DNA from: Pogona vitticeps
Lineage: Eukaryota > Chordata > Lepidosauria > Squamata > Agamidae
Length of the DNA: 64,000 bases
NCBI RefSeq assembly: GCF_051106095.1
Contig: NC_135786.1
Span: 15,956,501 to 16,020,500, forward strand
Reading direction: 5' to 3'
A model generated the notes under the pieces. It saw nothing but the letters and a program-made list of their open reading frames with translations. It was not told where the DNA came from and did not search any database. Shown piece by piece: positions 1-13,400 of the stretch. Each line of letters begins with the position of its first letter. Within the stretch, counting starts at the first letter, position 1. Both the position numbers and the translations under genes were made by a program.

Positions 1-763
1 AAGCCATGCAATATCCAGCCTGGGGGTGGATTGGAAGGCTTTTTCGTAATGGGAATGCTACAGTTATTATAGGAAATGTGTTTCATGTTATGGCATGCAT
101 GATAATGATCATAAAAGTAACTGTTTCAGTTAGAGTCAGGAGGTTTGGAAGTTTTGGAAGAGCTGAAAGGACAATGTGAAAATGATGCCCGTGTACTCAT
201 TTGCACACTTTATTTATCTATTGTTCTTAAGGTCAAATTGGACATTAAGAGGAATGCATATTCTTCCAATTAACTTGTTTTGCCTCCCCTAACACAACAC
301 ACCTCTCCAATCAGGCTCTCAAATTCAGCCCTTCCTGTGACAAATTACAAAACAGTGCATGCTAAATGCAAGATGCATTGGTGAGGAAAATGCTATGAAA
401 AACAGATGTCTTTCATCACTTGCAGGAACACCTCTGCAAAAAATTCTGAAAAACATATTGGCTAGTTTGATTCAGAGGCTATTCAAATGCACACAACTAT
501 TGAGAGTCTGGTGACAACATGGGGATTTGCCTTATATCAGGTCAGATATTTCGTCCATCTTGTTCACTATACTGTAGTCACTACTTGAGGAGTGGGGGGA
601 GGGATTAGAGCCATGGGCAATCTGTGGGTCGAGTTAAAGTGAAAAGTAGACAGAGCCACCCCTTTTTTCTGCATATACAAACACACACACACAACTGGAC
701 TGCTGAAGCAGAGCACTTCATTTTAACTTTGCTTTTAAAAAAAAGCAAAGTGTGCTGCTTATG
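1..763. other. No gene seen
   Basis: AT-rich flank downstream of PCK1 with a short CA run near 680. Nothing recognised. Confidence 0.6.
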
Positions 764-985
764 TACAGCCCCATAGCACTTAAAGTACTCTCTGGGTAGT
801 TTACAATTTAATTATACAGGTTACACATTGCTCCCATCAGCAAGCTGGGTACTCAGCTTACCAACTTTGAAAGTCTGGAAGGCTGAGTGAACCTCAAGCC
901 GGCTACCTGGGATTGAACCCAGGCCATGAACAGAATATTGGCTGCATTACTGCAATGTAACCATTGTGCCAAGAGACTCCTCAAT
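764..985 (-). mobile_element. tRNA-type SINE composite, minus strand
   Basis: The plus strand shows gcaagctgggtactcagctt, ggctgagtgaacctcaagcc and gggattgaacccaggccatg, the last containing a reversed B box. Common squamate repeat order. Confidence 0.6.
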
Positions 986-2044
986 TATGCTATGTAGTAC
1001 TGGGGATCCATTGACTAAGCAAGGTGGCCATGGTACCTGGCTACTTCATAATGAGATCACAGTCCATCCTGGACATGTGACCACTGGTCATTTCCAGTGA
1101 CCATCGTACAATGTTAAGTTCTTGCTCCTAGAACATCCCAGTGGGGAAAAACAGATGCGTGTTCTATCACACATTGGAGGTTAGTCATACTGCAATCTGA
1201 TCATTGAAATGACACACACCTTATCCTGCCATAATATGTGAAATTACAGGAGAAAGTGTGTTTTCCCCCCTCCATGCTGGGGAAAAAAAAATATAAGAGA
1301 CCCATAGTTAGAGACCCACTAAGATTTTGTTGCAATCTTTAAAAATATTTGGATATACGTTTCTCATTGTGGCAGCACAGCTGTAGTGAGTGATAACATA
1401 TCCCTTCATTCTACAGTGATTGGATTTTCACCTTCCACTTCTATTCATAGTTCTGATTCAAAGGGTGGGGAAGGGGCCTCAGCTGTGAGAAGATACAGCA
1501 GGAAATGTGATGTTTAGAACATAATCTATGGTAGTCCAGCTCGCCCTGGATACTCATCTAAAGAAGTGAGGAGAGTGTGACATGTGGACCTTCTTAGGAA
1601 GTAAAACTGCCATTCTATGAACACACATCCCAGATTAAATTCTGTGCACATTTAATAGGAAGTAAATCAAACTGAACACAGTTTATTACTTCTGAATAAA
1701 CACAGGATTGTATTCAGATTCTTGTTAAATCTACAGGGTATTACGTTTTGGTAACCATGCCTAGGATTATAAGAAGTATGAATATTAGGCAGACAAATCT
1801 CATGTATAAAAACTTATTTTATTACTCTGAGGTTTAACATAAGGTTCCCATATATCACAGACTAACAAGATATACAAAATATATGGAGCACAGAAAACCT
1901 CACTTTGCATACCAATACATTGTAACTGCAGCAAAATGGAGCTCTAATCATTCCATCTGTATTTTTAAAGTTCCAAAAATATATTTACAGCTAATTACTC
2001 CCTAACTCCCTAAGTCTAATTATTCCCTAGAATATATAAACATT
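986..2044. other. No gene seen
   Basis: AT-rich. Around 1650-1720 a fragment of a common squamate repeat (aggaagtaaatcaaactgaa). A reversed AATAAA lies near 1817, possibly too far from PCK1 to be its poly(A) signal. Confidence 0.5.
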
Positions 2045-2905
2045 CCAGTGCTTGGTGTCAGTGAACCAAAGTCGACTGGGCTGGGACATTTCCAGCCGGA
2101 CAACTACAAAGTGTTTTACTCTGGAAATTTAAAAATTCAGGAAAAATGGAGTGGTTCAATATTGAGGCAAGATCTACCACAGGCAGTTAATTCTATGTCT
2201 GACCGAATAATATCAGTCAGACTTCTGGAAAAATTGTCAACATAACCATCATTCAAGTCTATGCTCTAGCTACAGATGCTGAAGAAGATAAAATTAAAAG
2301 ATTTTATACAAGCATCCAGGTGGAAATTGATCACACAGCAAAACAAGACATGCTTATAATCATAGGTGACTAGAATTCAAAAGCAGAAAACAAAGCAGAA
2401 CCAAATGTTGTGGGAAAATTTTGGCCTAGGAGTCAGAAATGAAGCAGCAGAACAATTTGTAGAGTTCTGTGAAGCCAACAATCTTTTTATCACAAATACA
2501 TGCTTCAAGCAACTGAACAGATGACTGTACACCTGGACATTAAAAGATGGCCATCAAACAGACTATGTAATTGGAAGCAGGGGATGGAGAAGCTGTATTC
2601 TCTCTGCTGAAACAAGACCAGGAGTAGATTGTGGTACTGATCATGAACTGTTAACATCAAACATTAGAGTAAACGTGAGAAGACCACTAAAAGAATCCTA
2701 GTGCCAAAATATAATTTAAACAAAATTTCTGAGGAATTTGAAGTCCACAAAAAGTAACATGTTTGTATTACTAATTCATTTAACTGACTGTGAACCAGAG
2801 GAACTGTGGATTGAAATCAGAGATATCATTAGGGAAGAATGCAAAAAGACAATTCCTGTGGTAGAAAGAAAAGAAAAACCTAGATGGATGACAGAAGATA
2901 ATTTC
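2045..2905 (+). mobile_element. Old RTE/BovB-like LINE remnant, endonuclease part
   Basis: Translated pieces align with the BovB endonuclease: LGVSEPKSTGLGHFQPDNYK against LGISELKWTGMGEFSSDDYH, QVYAPT-like ..SLCSSYRC.. in the next segment, YTWTLKDGHQTDYVI against YTWKSPDGQYRNQIDYIL, and EELWIEIRDIIREECKKTIP against EELWIEARNIVQEAATKTIP. It is broken by several stops and frame changes and lacks the reverse transcriptase. It lies in the PCK1 3' flank, opposite strand. Confidence 0.75.
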
Positions 2906-3185
2906 ATCTGTCCTAGGATAGCATTCTTGTCACGAGTGCTGTACTTATCAGTGGAAGCAAATTAATTTTAAAAAACTGATAAATTTGATAACCACTGCTT
3001 CTGTCACTTATCAAGTAATGCCTGATAAGCATTAAAACAGCTTCTTCACTTAGCTTTCAGAAGTGATCGTTCTGGCCTAACCTCTCTGCTTGCCTTTGTG
3101 TTTTGGGCACTCAAAATAAGATGCCCAGAAAAGAAAGTGTTTGTTTCATTAGACTAATCATCTAAATATCCTGCCCTAGCTCCTT

Positions 3186-3640
3186 TTATAGTTGCTTTAT
3201 TCTTTGTTCCAGTGCAAGAAGCTCTCTTTCAATCTCATAAGGGAGATCAGCGTTCACTTGTTCTTCAAAATACTTTTTGATTTCTTCTACCTCCTTTTCC
3301 CAGAAATCTTTGGAAACATCACACAGTTCTTGCAGGTCAATGCCCTCTAAGCCTTTCAAGTTCAACCCCGTGTCATTGGGGACGTAGCCAATGGCAGTGA
3401 GCCGAGCACCATCTTCACCCCCGATTCGGTTGAACATCCATTCCAGAACTCGGGAATTTTCCCCATAGCCAGGCCACAGAAATCGCCCTTGCTTGTCTTT
3501 CCGGAACCAGTTGACATGGAAGATCTTTGGCAGTTTTGCGCCCGGTCGGTGTGCCATGCTGAGCCAGTGGGAAAGATACTGACCAAAGTTGTAGCCGAAG
3601 AAAGGTCTCATGGCAAAAGGGTCATGCATGATAACCTTGC
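3186..3640 (-). CDS. PCK1: PCK1 exon 10 (residues 472-622 and stop)
   Basis: The terminal coding exon has acceptor ttctaaag at 3641-3642 and its TAA at 3188-3186. It encodes [20 protein letters not shown], the guanine-binding phenylalanines, then [20 protein letters not shown] and the C-terminal helices ending [11 protein letters not shown]. The 3' UTR must lie below 3186. No complement of AATAAA is visible in the first 240 bases after the stop, so the cleavage site is not assigned. Confidence 0.96.
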
Positions 3641-4431
3641 CTTTAGAAATAACATGAAAATAATGTAAGTGACTCACCCATATTTCAAGTACCATCATTT
3701 CTGTGATCAACTGGCATACATTTCTTCACTTGAACAGGCACAACCTGATCACCTCTTAACAATAGACTTCAGAGCACCAGAGATGCAAGCAACACTGATG
3801 CCACCTTCAAGAGCCCTTCTTTTGGGGTTTACTGTATTTTTCTGTGTATAAGACTATACTTTTGTCTAAAATCTTTAGACTAAAAATTGAGGGTCGTCTT
3901 ATACATGGAAGTAAGCTGAGAAGAGAACAAAAACAAGTGGAGGGGAAAGCAGGGATCAAAGCGATTCTGCAGTGCTTTTATCCCTTTCCCCCTGCACTTG
4001 CTAAACCCCCACATAGATTTCTTAATTTTGGATTAGAAAAGTGGGGGAGCGTTTTATACTTGGGGGCATCTTAAACACAGAAAAATATGGTACCTGTACT
4101 TGCAAGGAAGATTAAGACAGAAACAGAGAACATGCTAGCTTTGCAATTAGAAGGTGGCACAATAGTCCTTGGCTCAAAGATTTCATGTTTACATATTTAA
4201 ACTGTAAATGGATCCTATGCTTATCTCCTGAAGAACCTAACCAAAAGCAAGCTAATTTGAAACTTGTAGAGTTGCAAAAACCTCTTGGTAGGAAAAATCA
4301 GCATTAGGGAAGCCCCACTTCTAATCATGAAGTTGCTGTTTTATCTCTTCCTGCCATTAAAGGTAAAAGCAAACAGTCTTTAAAGGGATAGTTTCCATCT
4401 GTCACCCTTGCTATAATAGTGTTTTCTGTAT

Positions 4432-4474
<43 letters not shown>

Positions 4475-7400
4475 CATGCACTGGTGTTTCCCAGGGTCAC
4501 ACTAAATGACATGTTTGCATTCCTCACAGCCATGTGCCTGAGCAATCACACTTTCAAATGAAGCACATGTTTACCTCCTAGCAACCAATCACAAAACAGA
4601 GCAAGACAGGTTGCAAAACATGGAGGTGAGAAACGTTTGTATTGGGATAAATAGACATCTTTTTTTTTAACTTAAGACATCTCTGTTTCTAAATGCAGGC
4701 TCATCTCGTTGGATCTTTACAAACTTATCAATAATTCCTTGCTAAGACCAAAAACAGCTGGCAAGCCTCCTGGAAACATATCTTGTGCATCTTTCCTAAG
4801 GCCAAAGCATGTATAACATATATCATACAGTCTGGATCCTGAATAGCGGTTCTTCTTTTAATCTCCTACAGCTGGTATGCTTCCCCCAAGCTGGATTAGT
4901 ACCAAGACATGGGGGTGGGAGGAATTTGATTCTTTGCCTCCAGCATGGTTGGTGCTGTTCCTTTCTTGTACGGAATGAAAAGAAAGCTCCCATCATATAC
5001 AAAGGCAGAATGCTGTGAATCCAGTTAGAACCACAGAAAGTTCCCCCAAGATCCTGATCTGCACCAAAAGGATAAAATAGGCATGCAGCTTATGAAAAGA
5101 CAAGTGGAGGAGGACCAAATTTGGCCTGTAGCTGGCCAATGCTATCAAGGCCCTCTCAGCCACTGATTTAGGGCCAAACAACAAATTACAGGGAGCACTT
5201 CATTAGATGAAGGGATTTCTTAAGTGCTAGAGATGTCTGACTGTCACAGCAAGTATCTTCCAAAACTTTTCCCATTTCCTTTTCGATTTGTAAAGTTACT
5301 TCCCCAGTTTGCAAAGTAGCATGCTTTGTGTGGGAATCGGTCACAGGAAAGTAAACATGGGCTTTGTTTGCATGCAGACTTAATTGTTCCACCACAAAAC
5401 TCTTCTGAAACCACACACTACATTTCTGAAACCTTAACAAATTTCAGGCTCCAGTTATGGGCTACTTCCATTACCTTGTTTGGCCCTCAGTGGATTTTAA
5501 ATCTTGTCCATCCTCTGAATGCTCACTTACTATTTGTTAATCACAGCAGCTATATTTATAATAAAAAGGAAATGAGAAGGGGGGAAGTAAATCCAGCAAC
5601 TATCACCAATTTCCAGGTAACAATAACAAGATGTGCTTGACAGTGGCTAAAATCCTGTTGTGCAGCTCTGCATGTGCAATAGGAATGATGTCATCAGTAG
5701 TGGCAAACTGCCACTGATTAAGGGCTTCCTTTGGCAAATTCTGAGTGCATTCTGTATGAGTTGTGCGCAGCCTGAAATTGCCAAATGAAGCCTTTAATCA
5801 GCAGTGATTTGACACTGTGGATGATATATTCCTGCTGTGCACACGGAGCTGTGCAACAGGATTGCAGCCGGAATTTCATTCTTAAAATACCTTTATGTTC
5901 AGCTGCAGCTGTTGCTTCTGATCTCATTGTAGCACCTATGAATACTCCATGCTGCCAGTTAAGAGCTTCATAGACCAGAGGCACACCTGGCAAGAACAGG
6001 ATTTAAGGAGCAGTCAGTCTATGCATAGGACTAAATGTTCTGCTTTGAAAATACTGCTGCTGCAGCAGCTATATAATCAGCACTTGTAAATCTGGGATTA
6101 TAGTGTTATCAATTTCCCTCTGGCTGGTTATCTAATCTATTCAGACTGTGTAATCCATTCATTGAAGGGACTAGCCAATCGTAGGATATCGTAAGGTACA
6201 TGGCATCAGGAAAGGAGACATACAGTACATTAGCCACAGCCTTTACATCCTTATAGTCCAGAAAAAAATAGGAAAAGGTTATGAGGTCCTTGAAATTTCA
6301 CAATTTTAAGGTGAAGACTGGGTTCCTCTAAGTCAGCTACTAAAGGGCATTTTTCTTGGGGGGTGAACCCACTTTGTGGGTATATAACTTGGATATCCAA
6401 AAACTCAAATTTCAGCAAACAACTAATTAGAGGAACTAATTACTCTAATGCTTGTAGAGGAGAGGCAGCAGAAGCTTCTCTGTGATTTTGGGATCTCTAG
6501 GTGCTTGGGGGGGGGACTTTCCTGGGAGGGCAAATTTTGTGGGTGTATAACTCTGAAGTCTGAAACCCAAACTTCACCAAGCATAGAGGGATTGTAGGGT
6601 AGAGTCAGGGGAAGCTTTGCTGAAACTTTGGTGCCTCTAGATGCTGGGGGTGGGTTATAGGGTTTTTAAAGGCAAAACAAATCAACAAATCAATTCACTG
6701 ATTTGTCAGGAAAAAATTGCAAATTCATTATTTGCAATTCGCCGACCTTGACAAATCATGAATGGAAATGAATTGGCATTTTTCCTATTCGTGCCCATCT
6801 AGAATCCTAGAATCATAGAAAAGTGAAGTTGGAAGGGGCCTACAAGACCATAATGCCCAGCCCCTTGTTCAATGCAAGAATATAATCAGAGCATATCTGT
6901 CAGGTGATTATCTAAGTTTTTCTTTAATGCCTCCAGTGTTGGAGAACTCACCAACTCCCAAGGGAACTGGTTCCAATGTCGTACTGCTCTAACAGTTAGG
7001 ATGTTTTTCCGGATATTCAACCAAAATCTGGCTTCCTTTAACTTAAGCCCATTGTTGCGTGTCCTGTACTCTGGGATGACCGAGAACAGATCCTGCCCCT
7101 CCTCTGTATGACTACCTTTCAAATATTTGAAACAATGCAGTGCTTTGCTTAATAGATGAGAATCTCTTCTGAGTCTTACCTTCAGGTCTCCGTCCTCCAA
7201 ATATGATCCCCTCAATCGGCACACCTTCCGGATTCTCCCAGGCAGGATCAATAATGGGGCACTGGTTGGCAGGAGTACAGAATCGAGAATTGGGGTGAGC
7301 ACATGGTTCCCCTGTACAAATACAATAGTAAAATTATACCACCAAACTACAATGCAATGAAAATAAAGAAATATAGGATGGTAGGCCTTCACTGCAGTTA

Positions 7401-10400
7401 TTAATACCATTCTTGGAAGTCCATTCCTTGTTTTTCCATGACGTGACTGTCACTCCTGGTGCAAGGTGTTTATCAATGCCATCCCAATATATGTCTCCGT
7501 CACTGGTTTCCCCAACATTGGTGAAGATTGTGTTCTTCTCTATTGTCTTCATAGCATTGGGGTTTGTTTTCACTGATGTTCCAGGAGCAACCCCAAAAAA
7601 GCCGTTCTCTGGATTTATTGCTCTTAAGTTACCTAAGGTGTTGCAAAAGAAACATGAGTTTCAGACATCATATGTAAACTCTCAGGGAATCATATATGGA
7701 TTAAAGGGTTCTCCCCCATAGAAGTGAACCCTTCCTTCTGTGCATGTGCACACATGCGCACTCTGCTTTGAATGAGACCCTTCCTCACTCCCTTTCATAG
7801 TCACTCTTCCTTGTTCCATGTCTTCCCTCTTATTCATTTTGCAGCCCCTATCAATGCTGGGGGACACCTTCATTTTAGTTTATTCTTGAGTATTCTCTAC
7901 CTGGAAAATGCTGAAAAGGATTGACTTGACAGCATCAAACCTTTAGGACTGGCTAAACTCATTGCTTGATCTCACCACCATGACATTCAGACAGTTCTCT
8001 TTGTTTAAACTGCCAGGTGAATGCTAAGGAGGTTACCTTCATCATCAAATTTCATCCAAGCAATATCATCCCCGACACACTCAACTTTCCACCCTGGCAG
8101 AGTTGGATTCATCATGGCCAGGTTGGTTTTTCCACATGCACTTGGGAACGCTGCGGCAAAATATTTCTTTTCACCTTCTGGATTTGTAATACCCAAGATC
8201 TGTTAAAAACAACAACAACAACCACATTCTTAAACCTCAAGCAAACCTTAAGGACCTCTAAATTAATAGATTCCAAACATGCACATGTGTAGAATTAGCC
8301 TGAGATGTATTCCTACACTCTACTTGTACTCTGCCTAAAGCTCCAGGATATCCTATCATTTCATAAAGTGCACTTACAAGTAAAGAGATCTACGGTTACT
8401 GTGCTACTTAATATTTTTACTTTTCAAAGGGGAAATAGAAGCATTCCAGCCTCTGTGCTTGCAGGGCACTTGTATCTTGGATGGCTATGGATCCCTTTTC
8501 AAGTTGCAAGCCCGAACATTTCGAAGAAGAGACAGATCGGATAAGCTTTTGCCCAAATGCTGGTCAAGGGGCCTCATATTGTCCTGATTTTTCAAACATG
8601 TATTTAGAACTTGGGGGAAGGGGAAGAATTGGAATTGACCGGTCGTGATTCAGGTGGGGAAAGTGTTGCGCACCAACTCAATTTCTCAATATCACATTGT
8701 TCATTTCTCCTGGTCTATACACTACAACCTCCGTATCCGCAGAGGACTGATTCCAAGCCCCCCGCGGATGCTGAAAAACGTGGATTATAGCAAACACCAT
8801 GCCTAGCATGGTCTCTGGCTCCCTCTAGTATCCAGTTCTGGTAACGGCATCATAGAAATATATTTATCTAACACAATTATGGGAGTGAGTGGCAGCCACT
8901 TGTTGTTTGCCATTCATGTTTTTCTGTGTCCACTCTCCTTTGCCCTAAGATGAAAAAATCTTAATAATAATAGAAGGAATCCTGTGGATCCCCCGTCAAG
9001 GAGGGGATCAAACTCCCAACCTCTGCCTCCAGCCAGATACATCAACCACTGAGCTATTCAGCAGTTCATGCAATAAACCATTTTATAGCACTGTGATTTA
9101 AAGAGTTTGGAAAAGTTACTTTTGGAACTATACTGCTGAACATTTAAGACACTATAAAAATGCAGTGACACCATCCCCTGAGCGCTGAACTGACTGGGAT
9201 TTTAATAATGTATCCATTGAAACGTTTCCTACCAGCATGTGCTCAGCAAGCCAGCCCTCTTCCTTGGCAATCCTGCTGGCAATCCTGAGAGCAAAACACT
9301 TCTTTCCCAGAAGAGAATTTCCTCCATAACCACTTCCAAAAGAAATGATCTCTCTGTGCTCAGGGATGTGAGCAATCAGAGTCAGATCTGGGTTACATGG
9401 CCAGTTATTTAACAGAGGCCCTATAAAATGCAAAGCAGAATGCATAACTTTTTGTTACTGGCTACCTGGGAAAAAAGAACAATTTTCTTTTTCAACACAC
9501 ATAACTTCTAAACTGGACCATGTGCATTTTCTTTTTACTTTCATTTTGTATATTAAAATTTAACCTCAATGCTTGTTTTCTGTCACTAAGTGTCACAGCA
9601 AACAGCAGCACTAGGGGTCAATGTCCTCCAAGCACAGCTAGTTTCTGATACAGTGGTGGCTTGCTTAACGATTACCTCGTTAAACGATAAAACCGCTTGA
9701 CGACAAAGTTGACAATGTTTTAATGGTAAAAATGTGCTTAGCGATGATCAGTTCCCTGCTTTGGGAACCGATTTTTCGCTAAATGACGATTTTGAAAGAG
9801 CTGATTGGCGGCTCTAAAATGGCCGTCCGCTGTGCAAAATGGCTCCCCACTGTGTGTTCAGATAAAATTCTTCGCTTTACAGGCACCGAAAATTGCTGCC
9901 CTATGGAGGATCTTCGCTGGACATTGAGGTATTTAGCCCATTGGAACACATTGAACCTGTTTCAATGCATTTCAATGGGCTTTTTCATTTTGCTTGATGA
10001 GGATTTCGCTTAACAGCGATTTCAATGGAACGAATTATCCTCGTCAAGCGAGGCACCACTGTACATTTGTGATGCATCTGTGATAGGGAAAACCCTCTGA
10101 ATTTCCGTGGGCCAGATCTGCCCTTACTTTGCCCAAGTCAGTTGGGATCTAAAAGAAACATCTGAGTGCTTCAAAGCACATTCAGTGGTATATTTGACAA
10201 TTAATTTCTGGTCCATTGCATTTCAGTGCCTTTCTTACTCAAACAGATTCCCAAGAACTCTGTAAGATAAACCACCCAGAATATTATCCTAGATCACAAA
10301 ACAATAAAGACCATCATTTGGATGTGAAGCACTGCTTACGTTTTAGTGGCAAAGGGCAACCAACAGAATGGAGGCATTTTACGAATTCACCGTTGCCAAG

Positions 10401-13400
10401 GGCTTCTAGGACAGATCTTCCCATCCGAGTCATGATCCTCATACTTGCCACCACGTAAGGAGAGTCTGTTAGCTCAATCCCAAATTTGGATAAGGGAGAA
10501 CCGATTGGCCCCATGCTGAATGGGAGGACATACATGGTGCGCCCTAAAAAGAAAGAAGGATAGGAATTAATAGACAGCAACTTTGCAAATGTCTGTCAAC
10601 ATTATATTCTGCATCCCGCACATCACCCTCAAATCCTATCCTTCTTGTATTTCAGAGGGGGTTTTTTTAATAAAAGAGGAACTGCATACTAATTATTTTT
10701 AAATGGATTGACAGCTGCCAGAAGATAGTATATAGGAACCAATTTGCAAATTTATGGTAGAATTAAGAAAATTGCTCTTCTGCTGCTATTTTATTCTTAT
10801 TGATTTATACCCCCCTCCATTGTTCTGCTGTCCTCCTTATATTAGCCAGTATCCTTTTCGCTCTGAATGTTGTGCGGAATGTTCCATTCTATGTGGTTCC
10901 TCTTTTCCTGTTGCTTTTGTGGGGAGTGTGTGGGAAGATTTGCAAAATTCTTGCACAAGTGAAGAGCCCCACAGCTTTCAACAGGATCACCTCTTCTGTA
11001 CAGTGGTGACTCGCATTATGATGTTAATTCGTTCCAGCGAAATCGCCGTAGAACAAAAATGTCGTAATGCGAAATAAAAAAGCCCATAGAAATGCATTAA
11101 AACCCGATTAATGCGTTCCTATGGGCTTGAAACTCACAGTCCAGCGAAGATCCTCCATAGCACGGCCATTTTTGCTGCCCGTGCAGTGAGGAATCCGTCC
11201 CAGAAAAGAGTGGGGAGCCATTTTTTTTACCCGGCGGCCATTTTGAAACTGCAGATCAGCTGGCCGAAAATCGTCAATTTGCGAGAATCGGTTCCCGAAG
11301 CAGGGAACTGATCATCGCAAAGCGAAATTCACCCACTGAAACCATCAGAAAGCGATTGCTTTTGTGATTGCAAAAAGTTCATTGTAATGCGGTTTCGTCA
11401 TTAAACGGGGCGCCCGTCTGCGAGGCACCACTGTAATTGCAAACCAGTTCTAGGAAGTTCATATCTACACAACAGAAGCTTCCATGTAAAAACTTGCACT
11501 AAAAGGTGTCCTTAAAAGAATTTAAAGATAGGAAGAAGTTGGGGTTTCGGTCATGTGAACCACAGGTGTCCTAATATGGGTAGCTAAGGGGAAAAAACAA
11601 GCCAAAGAATTTGTACCCTAATTTTCTAGGTAAAAACAACATTTTAAAAATAAAATAAAAGAACAAATAAAAAAGACAAAAAAGTCTTTTTTATCTTCAA
11701 GATAAACTGCTTTGTTTTAATGTGAGCTTTCGCGGACAAGCCCACTTCCTCAGACATAAGAGAAAACTGTAACATGGCAAATATTTATCTGTTGTTTAGT
11801 TGTTAAGTCATGTCCAACTCTTCATGACCCCATGGACCAGAGCACGCCAGGCCCTCCTGTCTTCTACTGCCTCCTGGAGTTGGGTCAAATTCATGTTGGT
11901 AGCTTCAGTGACACTGTCCAACCATCTCGTCCTCTGTCGCCCCCTTCTCCTCTTGCCTTCACACTTTTCCAGCATCAGGGTTTTATTATATATATATATA
12001 TACAGTATACAAAATATATATGAGATCATAGCTGGGAGGTTGGATGGTAAGAAAATCAATAAGAATTTAACAGTGGGGTATATTCTAATTTTCTAGATAC
12101 CTCCTCCATGGCATCTGTTTTTGAAACCTAGATTGGTACTAAAACCTGTGCGTCAATATTTTTAAATGACTGAACTCATTGCTTTTGAAAAAAAAAAACA
12201 GAAACCTATCCACACACAGGGAAAAAAGTAGTTGTGATTTTGTTTTTCCAGAGAGTTGCAGTCAATGGGACATAAACACTACTGACTTGGGAGCGCATCT
12301 TTATCCCTCTGTTCAGAGGATTTCTACATGTTTGCTCTGCTTCCAAACCCCTATGGAACCTGTTTGGCGAGAGTCCATCTGTGGGACAAATAAAATGAAC
12401 ATGCATCTTAGATCATCCCACCTGCATGAACGGGCCTCTTTCATTCTAGCAGGGAACGCTCTTCCACCTGTCCCTACCTCTCATGCAGCCTGGGAATCTG
12501 ACACTGAAGGCTTTCTCAAAGTCTTCTTCTGACATCCAATGTCCCAGCTGGCTGACTCCACTTTTGGGGATCGGAATGGTATCCCGCTGCTCCTGAGTGA
12601 CAATGACAGTTTTGCTTTCGATTCTTGCCACGTCTCTTGGATCCGTGCGAGCCAACCAGCTGTGGAAACAGACAGCAGTACTTGAACTATGCTGGCAATA
12701 AAAATGACAGAAGTCCAACACAACGTCTTCTCACTCAAGACGCTAACAGAGTTGGTTGTGAAAAGGGATAATATTTATAGTGTAAGCAAAGAATTGATTT
12801 TTGGACAAGTCTTGCTGATGAAACCATCATCAGTACGGAGTTTGAATAGTGGAAGGCAACTCCTGTTAGACTCTCAGGAATCAGGATTTTAAGCCACATA
12901 TTATTGTCAAATTAGACTATTCACCTCTACTTTCCCATTATACAGTACTAGGCTATGAGGACCATTAACTGACCAGATTGGGGGAGGGGGCTGGGTCTAA
13001 TGCTGCTTTTAACTGGTAGTCTAAATACTAGCATATCAGCAGCTCAGTATCTTTTGATTTGTATCCTGCCTTTCAACTAATAGTGCCTAAAGCAACTTGC
13101 GATATTTCAGATAAGAATAACATTTCAAAAACAACAGAACAGAAAACTTTACTATACTAAATAAAATACATATAAAGAATCTGCTTGCACTTTGCTTTCC
13201 AGAGGGACTCCAGAACTACCAGGTGTAGAAGAGCATGGATTGGGAAGATTCAGCTTGAGGTCCAAATTGAGTTTCAGGGCTCAATTACACATTGTAATAC
13301 AGTACTCCTGGTTTTGCATTGGGTTTAGCATGCTTGTTATGGATTTAAAAAATTCTGCCTACACAACATACTGCTAAGTGCATATGTATTTCATCAGAAA

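Noticed and set aside
6886-7410. A 174-codon minus-strand protein spanning PCK1 exon 8 and CR1
   Set aside because: Chimera of out-of-frame exon 8, intron and CR1 tail; not a gene.
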